Shown here in pieces: positions 1 to 6,324 of a DNA stretch of 11,139 nt. A program made the translations under genes and the position numbers. The DNA lies in contig CAMYWS010000024.1 in the NCBI GenBank assembly GCA_947302865.1, positions 1 to 11,139 on the forward strand. Reading direction: 5' to 3'. Each line of letters opens with the position of its first letter. The first letter of the stretch is position 1. The notes below the pieces were generated by a model. It saw only the letters and a list, made by a program, of their open reading frames with translations, did not search any database and was not told where the DNA came from. This DNA is from an uncultured Clostridia bacterium. Lineage in GTDB: Bacteria > Bacillota_A > Clostridia > Christensenellales > CAG-138.

Positions 1-84
1 TTATAGTACCGCGCAAAGCGTTTGATCTTATTCATAAGTTCATCTTACATGATTCTGTTCGTTTTGTCTATATCACAGAAGAAA

Positions 85-113
85 GAATATGTCGGATTTC
101 CGGCGCATATCGT
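85..113 (+). promoter_or_regulatory. possible sigma-E-type promoter for spoIVA
   Basis: GAATATGT (85-92) matches 7 of 8 positions of the sigma-E -35 pattern KMATATTT as I recall it. After a 13-base spacer comes CATATCGT (106-113), which keeps CATA and the final T of the -10 pattern CATACAMT. A start near 120 would give a leader of about 20 bases before the spoIVA ribosome site. spoIVA is a classic mother-cell sigma-E gene in Bacillus, so position and regulon agree. The -10 match is mediocre and the call rests on pattern matching alone. Confidence 0.38.
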
Positions 114-141
114 AAACCAAACGGAGAATCGGGAGGTTTCT

Positions 142-1614
142 ATGGACAGAACAGCTCTTTATCACGATATGATGGAGCGTACGCAGGGCGATATCTACTT
201 CGGCGTGATCGGTCCGGTACGCACGGGGAAATCTACGTTCATCAAGCGCTTTGCCGAACTTTTGATGGTACCGAACATCGAAAACGAGTTTCAGCGGCAG
301 CGGCTCATCGACGAGCTTCCGCAGAGCGGCAACGGAAAAACGATCATGACGACACAGCCGACGTTTATTCCGAATGAAACGGCGGAGGTACGGCTTGACG
401 AAACGGCAACGGCGCGCATGCGCCTTGTCGATTGTGTCGGCTTCATGGTACCGGGCGCGATCGGCTCGGAGGAGGATGGCATTCCCCGCATGGTCTCAAC
501 GCCGTGGTTCGAAGAGGATATTCCGTTTGAACAGGCGGCCGAGATCGGAACGCGCAAGGTCATCGAGGATCATGCAACGGTCGGGATTGTCGTTACGACG
601 GACGGTACGATCACGGACATCCCGCGGGAAAGCTATGTCGAAGCCGAGCAAAAGTGCATGCAGGCGGTGCAGGAGACGGGAAAGCCGTACGTCATCCTTC
701 TGAACTCTGCAGAACCGAACGGCGATCTTGCGCAGCGCACGGCGGAAGAGATCGAATCGCAGTACGGCGTAAAACCGCTGATTCTCGATCTGCTGCATCT
801 GTCGGAGCGCGTGCTGACAAACCTGCTCACCGAGATCCTGTATGCATTCCCGCTGAAAATGATCGAGCTCAACGGACCTTCTTTTTTGCGCGCGCTGGAC
901 GCGGAGCATCCTGTCCTGAAACAGTTGATCGAAACACTGTCCGCAAGCGTGCGGGACGTACACAGCGTACGGGATCTTTCGAGAATCACGGATGCGTTTT
1001 CCGGCATGAAAATGTTCCGGTCCGCGGAACTCGTAAATACGGACCTCGGTACAGGCAGAGCCTGTATCGATCTCAACCCGAAGGAAGGCGTGTTCTATTC
1101 GATCCTCAGTGACGCCTGCGGCATGACGATCCGCAACGACTTCGAACTGATGAGCGCCGTCAACGGCTTTGTGACGGCAAAAAAGGCATATGACCGGTTA
1201 TCGTACGCGCTCGACAAAGCGATGCAGACCGGTTACGGTATCGTCGAACCGGACCCGGATAAGATCGAGATCTCGGAACCGGAACTGTTCCGGAACGGGT
1301 CCAAGTACGGCGTGCGGCTGCACGCAAAGGCAAGCGGTCTGCATCTCATCCGTGTTGACATTGAAAACGATATCGAGCCGCTCATCGGTACGGAACAGCA
1401 GAGCAGGGATTTTATCGCGTATCTCGGCGAAAGCGGAGGCGGCGAACAGTATCTGAACACGAATCTGTTCGGAAAATCGCTGTATGAGCTGATTTCGGAA
1501 GGGATGCAGGGAAAAGGGACTAACATGAACGAGCAGGTACAGATGAAACTATACGGCGCGCTGCAGAAGATCGCAAACGACGGCTGCAACGGAATGATCT
1601 GTATTATGCTTTGA
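142..1614 (+). CDS. spoIVA: stage IV sporulation protein A (coat morphogenetic ATPase)
   Basis: The 490-residue product matches SpoIVA, which is 492 residues in B. subtilis. SpoIVA is a mother-cell ATPase that polymerises on the forespore outer surface as the base layer of the coat, anchored through SpoVM. Seen here: a Walker A motif GPVRTGKST (residues 24-32, Lys30), the paired threonines of KTIMTT (Thr70, Thr71) at the B. subtilis positions, a Walker B-like RLVDCVG (Asp97), GTRKVI and TTDGTI blocks, and a conserved hydrophobic end GMICIML. The C-terminal region is needed for localisation in B. subtilis. I chose the ATG at 142 because GGGAGG (131-136) sits 5 bases upstream and the protein then begins like its homologues. 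The frame stays open back to base 22, but that extra 40-residue stretch is unlike the family. A hairpin terminator follows 16 bases after the stop, so spoIVA is probably monocistronic at its 3' end. Confidence 0.97.
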   Translation: MDRTALYHDMMERTQGDIYFGVIGPVRTGKSTFIKRFAELLMVPNIENEFQRQRLIDELPQSGNGKTIMTTQPTFIPNETAEVRLDETATARMRLVDCVGFMVPGAIGSEEDGIPRMVSTPWFEEDIPFEQAAEIGTRKVIEDHATVGIVVTTDGTITDIPRESYVEAEQKCMQAVQETGKPYVILLNSAEPNGDLAQRTAEEIESQYGVKPLILDLLHLSERVLTNLLTEILYAFPLKMIELNGPSFLRALDAEHPVLKQLIETLSASVRDVHSVRDLSRITDAFSGMKMFRSAELVNTDLGTGRACIDLNPKEGVFYSILSDACGMTIRNDFELMSAVNGFVTAKKAYDRLSYALDKAMQTGYGIVEPDPDKIEISEPELFRNGSKYGVRLHAKASGLHLIRVDIENDIEPLIGTEQQSRDFIAYLGESGGGEQYLNTNLFGKSLYELISEGMQGKGTNMNEQVQMKLYGALQKIANDGCNGMICIML

Positions 1615-1629
1615 AGGATGCGCAAACTA
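1601..1629 (+). promoter_or_regulatory. weak sigma-G/sigma-F-like promoter candidate for gpr
   Basis: GTATT (1601-1605) resembles the forespore -35 pattern GNATR. CAAACTA (1623-1629), 17 bases downstream, resembles the -10 pattern CATNNTA. gpr is a forespore gene in Bacillus, so a promoter is expected here. The predicted start, about 1635-1637, would fall inside the 5' arm of the spoIVA terminator, so gpr transcripts would not form the hairpin. Two mismatches to short motifs make this tentative. Confidence 0.22.
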
Positions 1630-1630
1630 A

Positions 1631-1660
1631 ACTCGGTCGTTCGACCGAGTTATTTATTTG
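1631..1660 (+). terminator. intrinsic terminator after spoIVA
   Basis: ACTCGGTCG (1631-1639) is the exact reverse complement of CGACCGAGT (1642-1650). The practical structure is an 8-bp stem with a four-base GTTC loop. It is followed at once by TATTTATTT (1651-1659), an interrupted U-tract. It starts 16 bases after the spoIVA stop and ends just before the gpr ribosome site, as expected for a rho-independent terminator separating the two units. The U-tract is broken by two A residues, so termination may be partial. Confidence 0.72.
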
Positions 1661-1671
1661 CGGAGGAATCT

Positions 1672-2514
1672 ATGCGCACCGATCTTGCAATGGAATCGAA
1701 AACGGCGGTCAGACTGCTCAGCGGCGTACGGGAGGAAACGGAAGAAAAGGGCGGTGTGCGTATCACGCGGATTGACGTGCTTGAGGAACAGGCGGCAAAG
1801 ATCCTTGACAAACCGGTCGGGCGATACGTGACGTTAAAGGCCGCGCCGGAGGACTTCATGGATTGTGACCGGCGAGAAACGATCGCAAAGCTGCTTTCGA
1901 AGGAGCTCAGCGCAATGGCAAGGATCGTCAAAAGTGCCATGATCGTCGGACTCGGCAACCGTTACATCACGGCCGACGCGCTCGGCACGAGAACGGCGGA
2001 ATACGTTCTTGTAACGCGCCATATCCATATGCACATGCGCGATATACTTCCGAAGGGCACGCCGGTCACCTCGTCGTTCTGCGCCAGCGTGCTCGGCGTC
2101 ACGGGAATGGAAACTGCGGAAGTCGTGTCCGCGCTGACTGAAAAGATCAGACCGGGCGTCGTGATCCTGATCGATTCGCTTGCCGCCGCAAGTACCGAAC
2201 ATATCGGCTGCGTAATTCAATGCAATGACAGCGGGATCGCGCCGGGCGCGGGCGTCGGGAATTTCCGCACAATGTTGACAAGATCGCTGCTGAACGTTCC
2301 GGTCATCGCCGTCGGCGTTCCGACGGTCGTGAGCGCAGAAACGATCGTAAAAGAAAGCGGCGCAAAGGATATCGATCCGAAGCGTTCCGAACTGATCGTT
2401 GCGCCGAAGGACATCGACGCAGTGATCAAAGATCTTTCGCGCGTGCTGTCCGATGCGATCAACCTGATGCTGTTCGGCGACAACTATCCCGAACTGGAAA
2501 AATTACTGAGATAA
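1672..2514 (+). CDS. gpr: spore germination endopeptidase GPR (SASP protease)
   Basis: GPR (peptidase family A25) is stored in the forespore and degrades small acid-soluble spore proteins at germination. Family blocks seen: RTDLA at residues 2-6, GGVRITRIDV, VGLGNRYITADALG with the likely catalytic Asp102, LVTRH, GVTGMET, LIDSLAA with the second likely catalytic Asp168, SGIAPGAGVGN, and VIAVGVPTVV. B. megaterium GPR depends on Asp127 and Asp193. The start at 1672 is chosen because GGAGG (1662-1666) lies 5 bases upstream. An in-frame ATG at 1618 would add 18 residues, but it has no usable ribosome site and its codons run through the spoIVA terminator. At 280 residues the protein is well short of the roughly 370 in Bacillus. 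RTDLA falls almost at the start, so little or no propeptide is left, and about 80 residues are missing between VPTVV and the LIVAPKDID block. spoIIP follows after 39 bases, as in Bacillus. Confidence 0.95.
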   Translation: MRTDLAMESKTAVRLLSGVREETEEKGGVRITRIDVLEEQAAKILDKPVGRYVTLKAAPEDFMDCDRRETIAKLLSKELSAMARIVKSAMIVGLGNRYITADALGTRTAEYVLVTRHIHMHMRDILPKGTPVTSSFCASVLGVTGMETAEVVSALTEKIRPGVVILIDSLAAASTEHIGCVIQCNDSGIAPGAGVGNFRTMLTRSLLNVPVIAVGVPTVVSAETIVKESGAKDIDPKRSELIVAPKDIDAVIKDLSRVLSDAINLMLFGDNYPELEKLLR

Positions 2515-2518
2515 ATAC

Positions 2519-2552
2519 CTGTACCTCCGCATACTGTGTAGCGGAGGTGCAG
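2519..2552 (+). promoter_or_regulatory. RNA hairpin that sequesters the spoIIP ribosome binding site
   Basis: Bases 2519-2530 pair with 2541-2552 in 12 consecutive pairs, one of them G-U (2522 with 2549), around a 10-base loop. The 3' arm contains the spoIIP Shine-Dalgarno GGAGG (2543-2547), which pairs fully with CCTCC (2524-2528). The start ATG lies one base beyond the stem. The 5' arm begins 4 bases after the gpr stop codon, so a ribosome finishing gpr would open it. There is no U-tract, which argues against a terminator. The pairing is directly visible; the role in translational coupling is inferred. Confidence 0.6.
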
Positions 2553-2553
2553 A

Positions 2554-3516
2554 ATGAAACGAATCAGACGTTACCGCAGAAGAAAAGCAGCTGTGCCGGA
2601 ACCGACCGTTTTATCCTGGCTGGTTCTTCTTGCCGCGTGGCTCTCCGTTATCCCGTTATCCGTATACGTGCTGCTGATGCTTCCGTCCAGACAATTGAAT
2701 CTATTACCGGCGATTGCGCCGTTCAAGGAGGAAACTGTTCCGAAAACAGAATCGGCATATATCGAAACAGATTTACAAGATGCTCTTTTGATGCCCGCTG
2801 TATCATGCATAACCAAATCATTGCCCGCTGTCAACGCGCTCCGTTCGGACAAGCCGACGATTTTGATCTATCATACGCATACGACGGAAGCATATACACA
2901 GACCGAATCTGAAACATATAAGGAATCGAGCAAATGGCGTACAAGTGACAATACGAAAAACGTTGTGGCAGTAGGGGAAACGCTCAAAGAAATACTCGAA
3001 AAGGATTATGGATTCTCCGTAATACATGATACGACCGATCACGAACCGCCGAAACTCGCGACAGCTTATGACAGAAGTCTTGTCACAATGGAGAAATATC
3101 ACAAAGAATACCCTTCCGTTGTACTGTTTATTGATTTGCATCGGGACGCGTATACGTCCACGGAAAACGCGCCGTGTGATTATCTGACGATCAACGGTGT
3201 TGAAACCGCACGATTGATGTTTGTTGTCGGGAGAGGCGAAAAATACACGGATAAGCCGTATTATGATTCCAACATTCGATTTGCAGAGCGAATTACAGAA
3301 TACCTGAATACAATAGACGAGAAACTCTGCCGTCCGGTACGCATCAAAACGGGGCGTTATAATCAGCATGTTGCACCGAACTGCATCCTCGTGGAAGCGG
3401 GACACAACGAGAATACGCTGTCACAGGCGAAAGCGGCCATGCCGTATTTAGCGGAAAGCATCGCGTTTTGTTTTTCTTCCGGATCGATCGCCTCTTCGGA
3501 CTGGCTTCCGAATTGA
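2554..3516 (+). CDS. spoIIP: stage II sporulation protein P (engulfment peptidoglycan hydrolase)
   Basis: SpoIIP is a membrane-anchored amidase/endopeptidase. With SpoIID and SpoIIM it thins septal peptidoglycan so the mother cell can engulf the forespore. The 320-residue protein begins with a basic cytoplasmic tail (RRYRRRK) and one membrane segment at about residues 19-44. A variable linker follows, then the catalytic domain from about residue 100. Motifs seen: ILIYHTHTTEAY (His107, His109, Glu112), FIDLHRD (194-198, His196) and VEAGHNENTLSQA (Glu281, His284). These supply the metal ligands and catalytic residues of the family. It is shorter than B. subtilis SpoIIP (about 400), mostly in the linker. 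Its ribosome site is buried in a hairpin. It is more AT-rich than its neighbours: 23 of 60 G+C in bases 3061-3120 against 34 of 60 in asd at 3901-3960. The gpr-spoIIP pairing supports the call. Confidence 0.96.
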   Translation: MKRIRRYRRRKAAVPEPTVLSWLVLLAAWLSVIPLSVYVLLMLPSRQLNLLPAIAPFKEETVPKTESAYIETDLQDALLMPAVSCITKSLPAVNALRSDKPTILIYHTHTTEAYTQTESETYKESSKWRTSDNTKNVVAVGETLKEILEKDYGFSVIHDTTDHEPPKLATAYDRSLVTMEKYHKEYPSVVLFIDLHRDAYTSTENAPCDYLTINGVETARLMFVVGRGEKYTDKPYYDSNIRFAERITEYLNTIDEKLCRPVRIKTGRYNQHVAPNCILVEAGHNENTLSQAKAAMPYLAESIAFCFSSGSIASSDWLPN

Positions 3517-3541
3517 CAACCGATCCGCAGAATGATATACT
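3513..3541 (+). promoter_or_regulatory. sigma-A promoter (extended -10) for asd-dapA-dapB
   Basis: A perfect -35 TTGACA (3513-3518) is followed by an optimal 17-base spacer and TATACT (3536-3541), with an extended -10 TG at 3533-3534. The -35 box overlaps the spoIIP stop codon (3514-3516). The predicted start near 3548 leaves a leader of only about 26 bases, with no room for a lysine riboswitch or T-box. Transcription is therefore probably constitutive or set at initiation. Confidence 0.85.
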
Positions 3542-3573
3542 ATCCAAAGATTATCAGGAGAGGAGCGTTCCGT

Positions 3574-4575
3574 ATGCAGAAACGCAGGATCGCCGTCGTC
3601 GGTGCGACCGGAATGGTCGGAAGAATGTTTCTTAAAGTCCTTGAGGAACGCGGCATAGAAGCGGACTACGAGCTGTTCGCGTCCGAACGCAGCGCAGGCA
3701 CGGCGCTTCCGTTTTTCGGCGTCGACCACGTCGTGTCCGAACTGACTGAGGACAGTTTTGCAGGAAAAGGATTTCAATACGCGCTGTTTTCCGCGGGCGG
3801 CGCGATCAGCGCAAAGTTTGCGCCGCTTGCAGCCGCGTCCGGTGCGATCGTGATTGACAATTCCAGTCAATGGCGCATGGACCCCGACGTGCCGCTCGTC
3901 GTGCCGGAGGTCAATCCGGAGGCGCTTGAAAGAATTCCGAAGGGGATCGTTTCCAATCCGAACTGCTCGACCATTCAGGCGGTCGTGCCGCTCAAAGTGC
4001 TCGACGACGCGTTTCATATCCGCCGGATCGTATATTCGACGTATCAGGCGGTTTCCGGCGCCGGGCAGAAGGGGTATCAGGATCTCGAGGACGGGCTATG
4101 CGGCGCGCTTCCGAAAAAGTTCCCGCATCCGATCGCAAATAACTGCATTCCGCACATCGACGTGTTTCTGGAGAACGGAAACACCAAGGAAGAGCAGAAG
4201 ATGATCGACGAAACGAGAAAGATCCTGTCTCGTCCCGATCTTCGCGTTTCTGCAACGTGCGTGCGCGTTCCCGTCTATCACGGGCACAGCGAGAGCATCA
4301 ACGTCGAATTCGAATATCCGTTTGAACTTGACGAGGTATTTCGTTTGCTTACGCAGGCAGAAGGGATTGTTGTCCGCGACGACCCGAATAACAACATTTA
4401 TCCGATGCCGATCGAAGCGGCCGGTACCGATCCTGTGTACGTAGGACGGATACGCCGCGACACATCGGTCGACAATGGACTGAATTTCTGGTGCGTAGCG
4501 GACAACATCCGCAAGGGAGCCGCTCTGAATGCGGTACAGATCATGGAGCTTTTGATAAAGGGGGAAAACAAATGA
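3574..4575 (+). CDS. asd: aspartate-semialdehyde dehydrogenase
   Basis: Asd reduces L-aspartyl-4-phosphate to L-aspartate-4-semialdehyde with NADPH. This is the branch point to lysine/diaminopimelate and to threonine, methionine and isoleucine. The 333-residue protein, a normal length, shows the N-terminal nucleotide-binding loop VVGATGMVG (residues 8-16). The active-site block SNPNCSTIQ carries nucleophile Cys131, and RVPVYHGHSE carries the likely acid-base His238. IDNSSQWRMD and VPEVNPE are further family blocks. I chose ATG 3574 because a tandem AGGAGAGGAG (3556-3565) lies 8 bases upstream and the protein then begins just before the dinucleotide-binding strand. The frame is open to 3532, but that start would lie inside the promoter. 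It is the first gene of asd-dapA-dapB and overlaps dapA by 4 bases (ATGA). Confidence 0.97.
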   Translation: MQKRRIAVVGATGMVGRMFLKVLEERGIEADYELFASERSAGTALPFFGVDHVVSELTEDSFAGKGFQYALFSAGGAISAKFAPLAAASGAIVIDNSSQWRMDPDVPLVVPEVNPEALERIPKGIVSNPNCSTIQAVVPLKVLDDAFHIRRIVYSTYQAVSGAGQKGYQDLEDGLCGALPKKFPHPIANNCIPHIDVFLENGNTKEEQKMIDETRKILSRPDLRVSATCVRVPVYHGHSESINVEFEYPFELDEVFRLLTQAEGIVVRDDPNNNIYPMPIEAAGTDPVYVGRIRRDTSVDNGLNFWCVADNIRKGAALNAVQIMELLIKGENK

Positions 4576-5450
4576 GCATTTTTACGGGATCCGCAGTCGC
4601 GCTGATCACGCCTTTCAAAAACGGCGCGGTCGATTATACGGCATTGACACGGCTCATTGAACTGCAGATCGCTTCCGGTACGGATGCGATCGTCGCGCTC
4701 GGTACGACGGGTGAAGCCGCGACGCTGATGCAGGACGAACGGGAGGAAGTCATCCGCTTCGTCGTGGAACGCGTATCAAACCGTATTCCGGTCATCGTCG
4801 GTACGGGCAGCAACAATACGGAAGACGCGATCCAGAAGAGCCGCTTTGCGGAAGCGGTCGGCGCGGACGGTCTTCTGATCGTCACGCCTTTCTATAACAA
4901 GACCACGCAGGAAGGATTGCTCGCGCATTACAGTTCGATTGCGGAGCAGGTGCGGCTTCCCATCATTCTGTACAATGTACCGTCACGGACCGGGCTCAAC
5001 ATCAAACCGGAAACGGTCAAAAAGCTCGTTCGTTCCTGTGAAAACATCGTCGGCATCAAGGAAGCGAGCGGCGACATCAGTCAAATCACGCAGCTTGCGG
5101 CGATATGCCCGGAATGCGATATTTATTCCGGCAACGACGATCAGGTCGTGCCGATCCTGTCCGTCGGCGGCAAGGGCGTCATTTCGACGATCGCCAACAT
5201 TCACCCGGAAGCGATGCACATGATGTGCAAGGCGTATGCCGACGGCGACGTGGAGGAAGCAAGGCGGCTGCAGCTTGCGCTTCTTCCGCTGCAGCAGGCG
5301 GCGTTCTGCGAGGTCAATCCGATCCCGATCAAGACGATGATGGGCCTTTTGAAACTCTGCGATCCGGAAGTCCGTCTGCCGCTTGTACAGCCGTCGCTTG
5401 AACATTACGAGCTGATGGAAAACACGCTGCGTGAATACGGCATGCTGTGA
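4572..5450 (+). CDS. dapA: 4-hydroxy-tetrahydrodipicolinate synthase
   Basis: DapA condenses pyruvate with L-aspartate-4-semialdehyde, the committed step of lysine and diaminopimelate synthesis. Its product also leads to spore dipicolinic acid. The 292-residue TIM-barrel protein has the full active site. GTTGEAATL holds the Thr45/Thr46 pair, YNVPSRTG holds Tyr134 and Arg139, and GIKEASGD holds Schiff-base Lys163. These match E. coli Thr44, Tyr133, Arg138 and Lys161. ITPF near the N-terminus and YSGND are also typical. The start ATG overlaps the asd stop as ATGA, and AAAGGGGG (4557-4564) lies 7 bases upstream inside asd, so translation is probably coupled to asd. dapB follows 10 bases after the stop. 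No truncation or missing residue was seen. Confidence 0.97.
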   Translation: MSIFTGSAVALITPFKNGAVDYTALTRLIELQIASGTDAIVALGTTGEAATLMQDEREEVIRFVVERVSNRIPVIVGTGSNNTEDAIQKSRFAEAVGADGLLIVTPFYNKTTQEGLLAHYSSIAEQVRLPIILYNVPSRTGLNIKPETVKKLVRSCENIVGIKEASGDISQITQLAAICPECDIYSGNDDQVVPILSVGGKGVISTIANIHPEAMHMMCKAYADGDVEEARRLQLALLPLQQAAFCEVNPIPIKTMMGLLKLCDPEVRLPLVQPSLEHYELMENTLREYGML

Positions 5451-5460
5451 GAACAGTCTT

Positions 5461-6228
5461 ATGAAACAGCTACTGATCAACGGAATCGGCGGACAGATGG
5501 GAAACGCACTGCTGAACACGATCGCGGATTCGGATCACGGATTTGCGGTCGCATGCGGCGTCGATCCGTTCTGCTTAAAATCGCTGCCGTTCCCGGTTTT
5601 TGCTTCTCCGGATGACGTGAACGTTTCGGTCGACGTTGCGATCGATTTTTCGGTGCCTGCAGCGACCGAAAAGCTTCTTGTGTTCTGCCTCGAAAGACAT
5701 ATCCCCGCTGTGATCTGCACGACAGCACTTCCGGACACGCTGATCGGGAAGATCGACGCGGCAAGCGGGGAGATCCCGATATTCCGTTCCGGCAATATGT
5801 CGCTCGGCATCAATCTCATGCGCGTACTGATCAGACAGGCGAGACAAACGCTCGGCGACGCGTTCGATATCGAGATTGTCGAAACCCATCACAACCGCAA
5901 GAAAGACGCGCCGAGCGGTACGGCGCTGATGCTCGCCGAAGCCGTCCGCGACGCCGACGGAACGGACCACGCGTACGTATACGGACGCAGTGAAAAGGAC
6001 CGCCGCCGTGAAAAAGGCGAAATCGGCTTCCACAGCATTCGCGGAGGCACGATCGTCGGACAGCACGAAGTGCGTTTCCTCGGCAAGGATGAGGAGATCT
6101 CCGTTCGGCACGAGGCGTATTCCAAGCAGGTCTTTGCGGCAGGCGCGCTCCGCGCCGCACAGTTTCTGCTCACAAAAGAGAACGGGCTTTATTCCATGGA
6201 AGATCTCGTTTCGGAACTTCTGAACTGA
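5461..6228 (+). CDS. dapB: 4-hydroxy-tetrahydrodipicolinate reductase
   Basis: DapB reduces the DapA product to tetrahydrodipicolinate with NAD(P)H. The 255-residue protein shows the dinucleotide-binding loop NGIGGQMG (residues 7-14), DFSVPAA, and CTTAL in the cofactor-binding half. The catalytic block ETHHNRKKDAPSGTAL carries His143, His144 and Lys147, equivalent to E. coli His159, His160 and Lys163. GEIGFHSIRGGTIVGQH and the C-terminal FAAGALRAA are further family blocks. ATG 5461 fits homologues. An in-frame GTG at 5431 would add ten residues unlike the family. The ribosome site is very poor (only GTGAGA just after the dapA stop), so expression probably depends on ribosomes arriving from dapA, 10 bases upstream. 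A terminator follows 11 bases after the stop and ends the operon. Later genes of the diaminopimelate pathway are not in the window, so the branch used cannot be told. Confidence 0.96.
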   Translation: MKQLLINGIGGQMGNALLNTIADSDHGFAVACGVDPFCLKSLPFPVFASPDDVNVSVDVAIDFSVPAATEKLLVFCLERHIPAVICTTALPDTLIGKIDAASGEIPIFRSGNMSLGINLMRVLIRQARQTLGDAFDIEIVETHHNRKKDAPSGTALMLAEAVRDADGTDHAYVYGRSEKDRRREKGEIGFHSIRGGTIVGQHEVRFLGKDEEISVRHEAYSKQVFAAGALRAAQFLLTKENGLYSMEDLVSELLN

Positions 6229-6239
6229 ACCGCATCTAT

Positions 6240-6268
6240 GAACGGCGCAAGCCGTTCTTATTTTTATT
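6240..6268 (+). terminator. intrinsic terminator of the asd-dapA-dapB operon
   Basis: GAACGGC (6240-6246) pairs perfectly with GCCGTTC (6251-6257) around a GCAA tetraloop, a stable GNRA-type loop. A T-rich run TTATTTTTATT (6258-6268) follows directly. The hairpin begins 11 bases after the dapB stop and lies upstream of the next promoter, as expected for a rho-independent terminator. Confidence 0.87.
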
Positions 6269-6296
6269 GCGCAACTGTTGTTTGCTGTGCTATAAT
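6267..6296 (+). promoter_or_regulatory. sigma-A promoter (extended -10) for dnaE
   Basis: A perfect -10 TATAAT (6291-6296) is preceded by the extended -10 dinucleotide TG (6288-6289). The best -35 is TTGCGC (6267-6272) with an 18-base spacer, matching only the first three consensus bases, so the extended -10 probably does most of the work. The predicted start near 6303 gives a leader of about 22 bases before the dnaE ATG. The promoter begins at the tail of the dapB terminator. Confidence 0.75.
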
Positions 6297-6324
6297 ATTT
6301 CAAACAGCAATTCTCGGAGGCGGC

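Noticed and set aside
22..141. N-terminal extension of spoIVA by 40 residues
   Set aside because: The extra residues do not resemble SpoIVA. The ATG at 142 has a strong ribosome site 5 bases upstream and gives the normal family length.
2519..2552. gpr-spoIIP hairpin as a transcription terminator
   Set aside because: The stem is followed by AATGAAACG rather than a U-tract, so it is better read as a ribosome-site-sequestering structure.
3495..3512. Hairpin TTCGGA / TCCGAA at the end of spoIIP as a terminator
   Set aside because: Only 6 pairs with a 6-base loop, inside the coding sequence, and followed by TTGACA rather than a run of T.
3542..3573. Lysine riboswitch or T-box leader for the asd-dapA-dapB operon
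   Set aside because: The predicted leader is about 26 bases, far too short for either RNA element.
5431..5460. GTG 5431 as an alternative dapB start
   Set aside because: It would overlap dapA by 20 bases and add ten residues before the dinucleotide-binding strand. No good ribosome site lies upstream.
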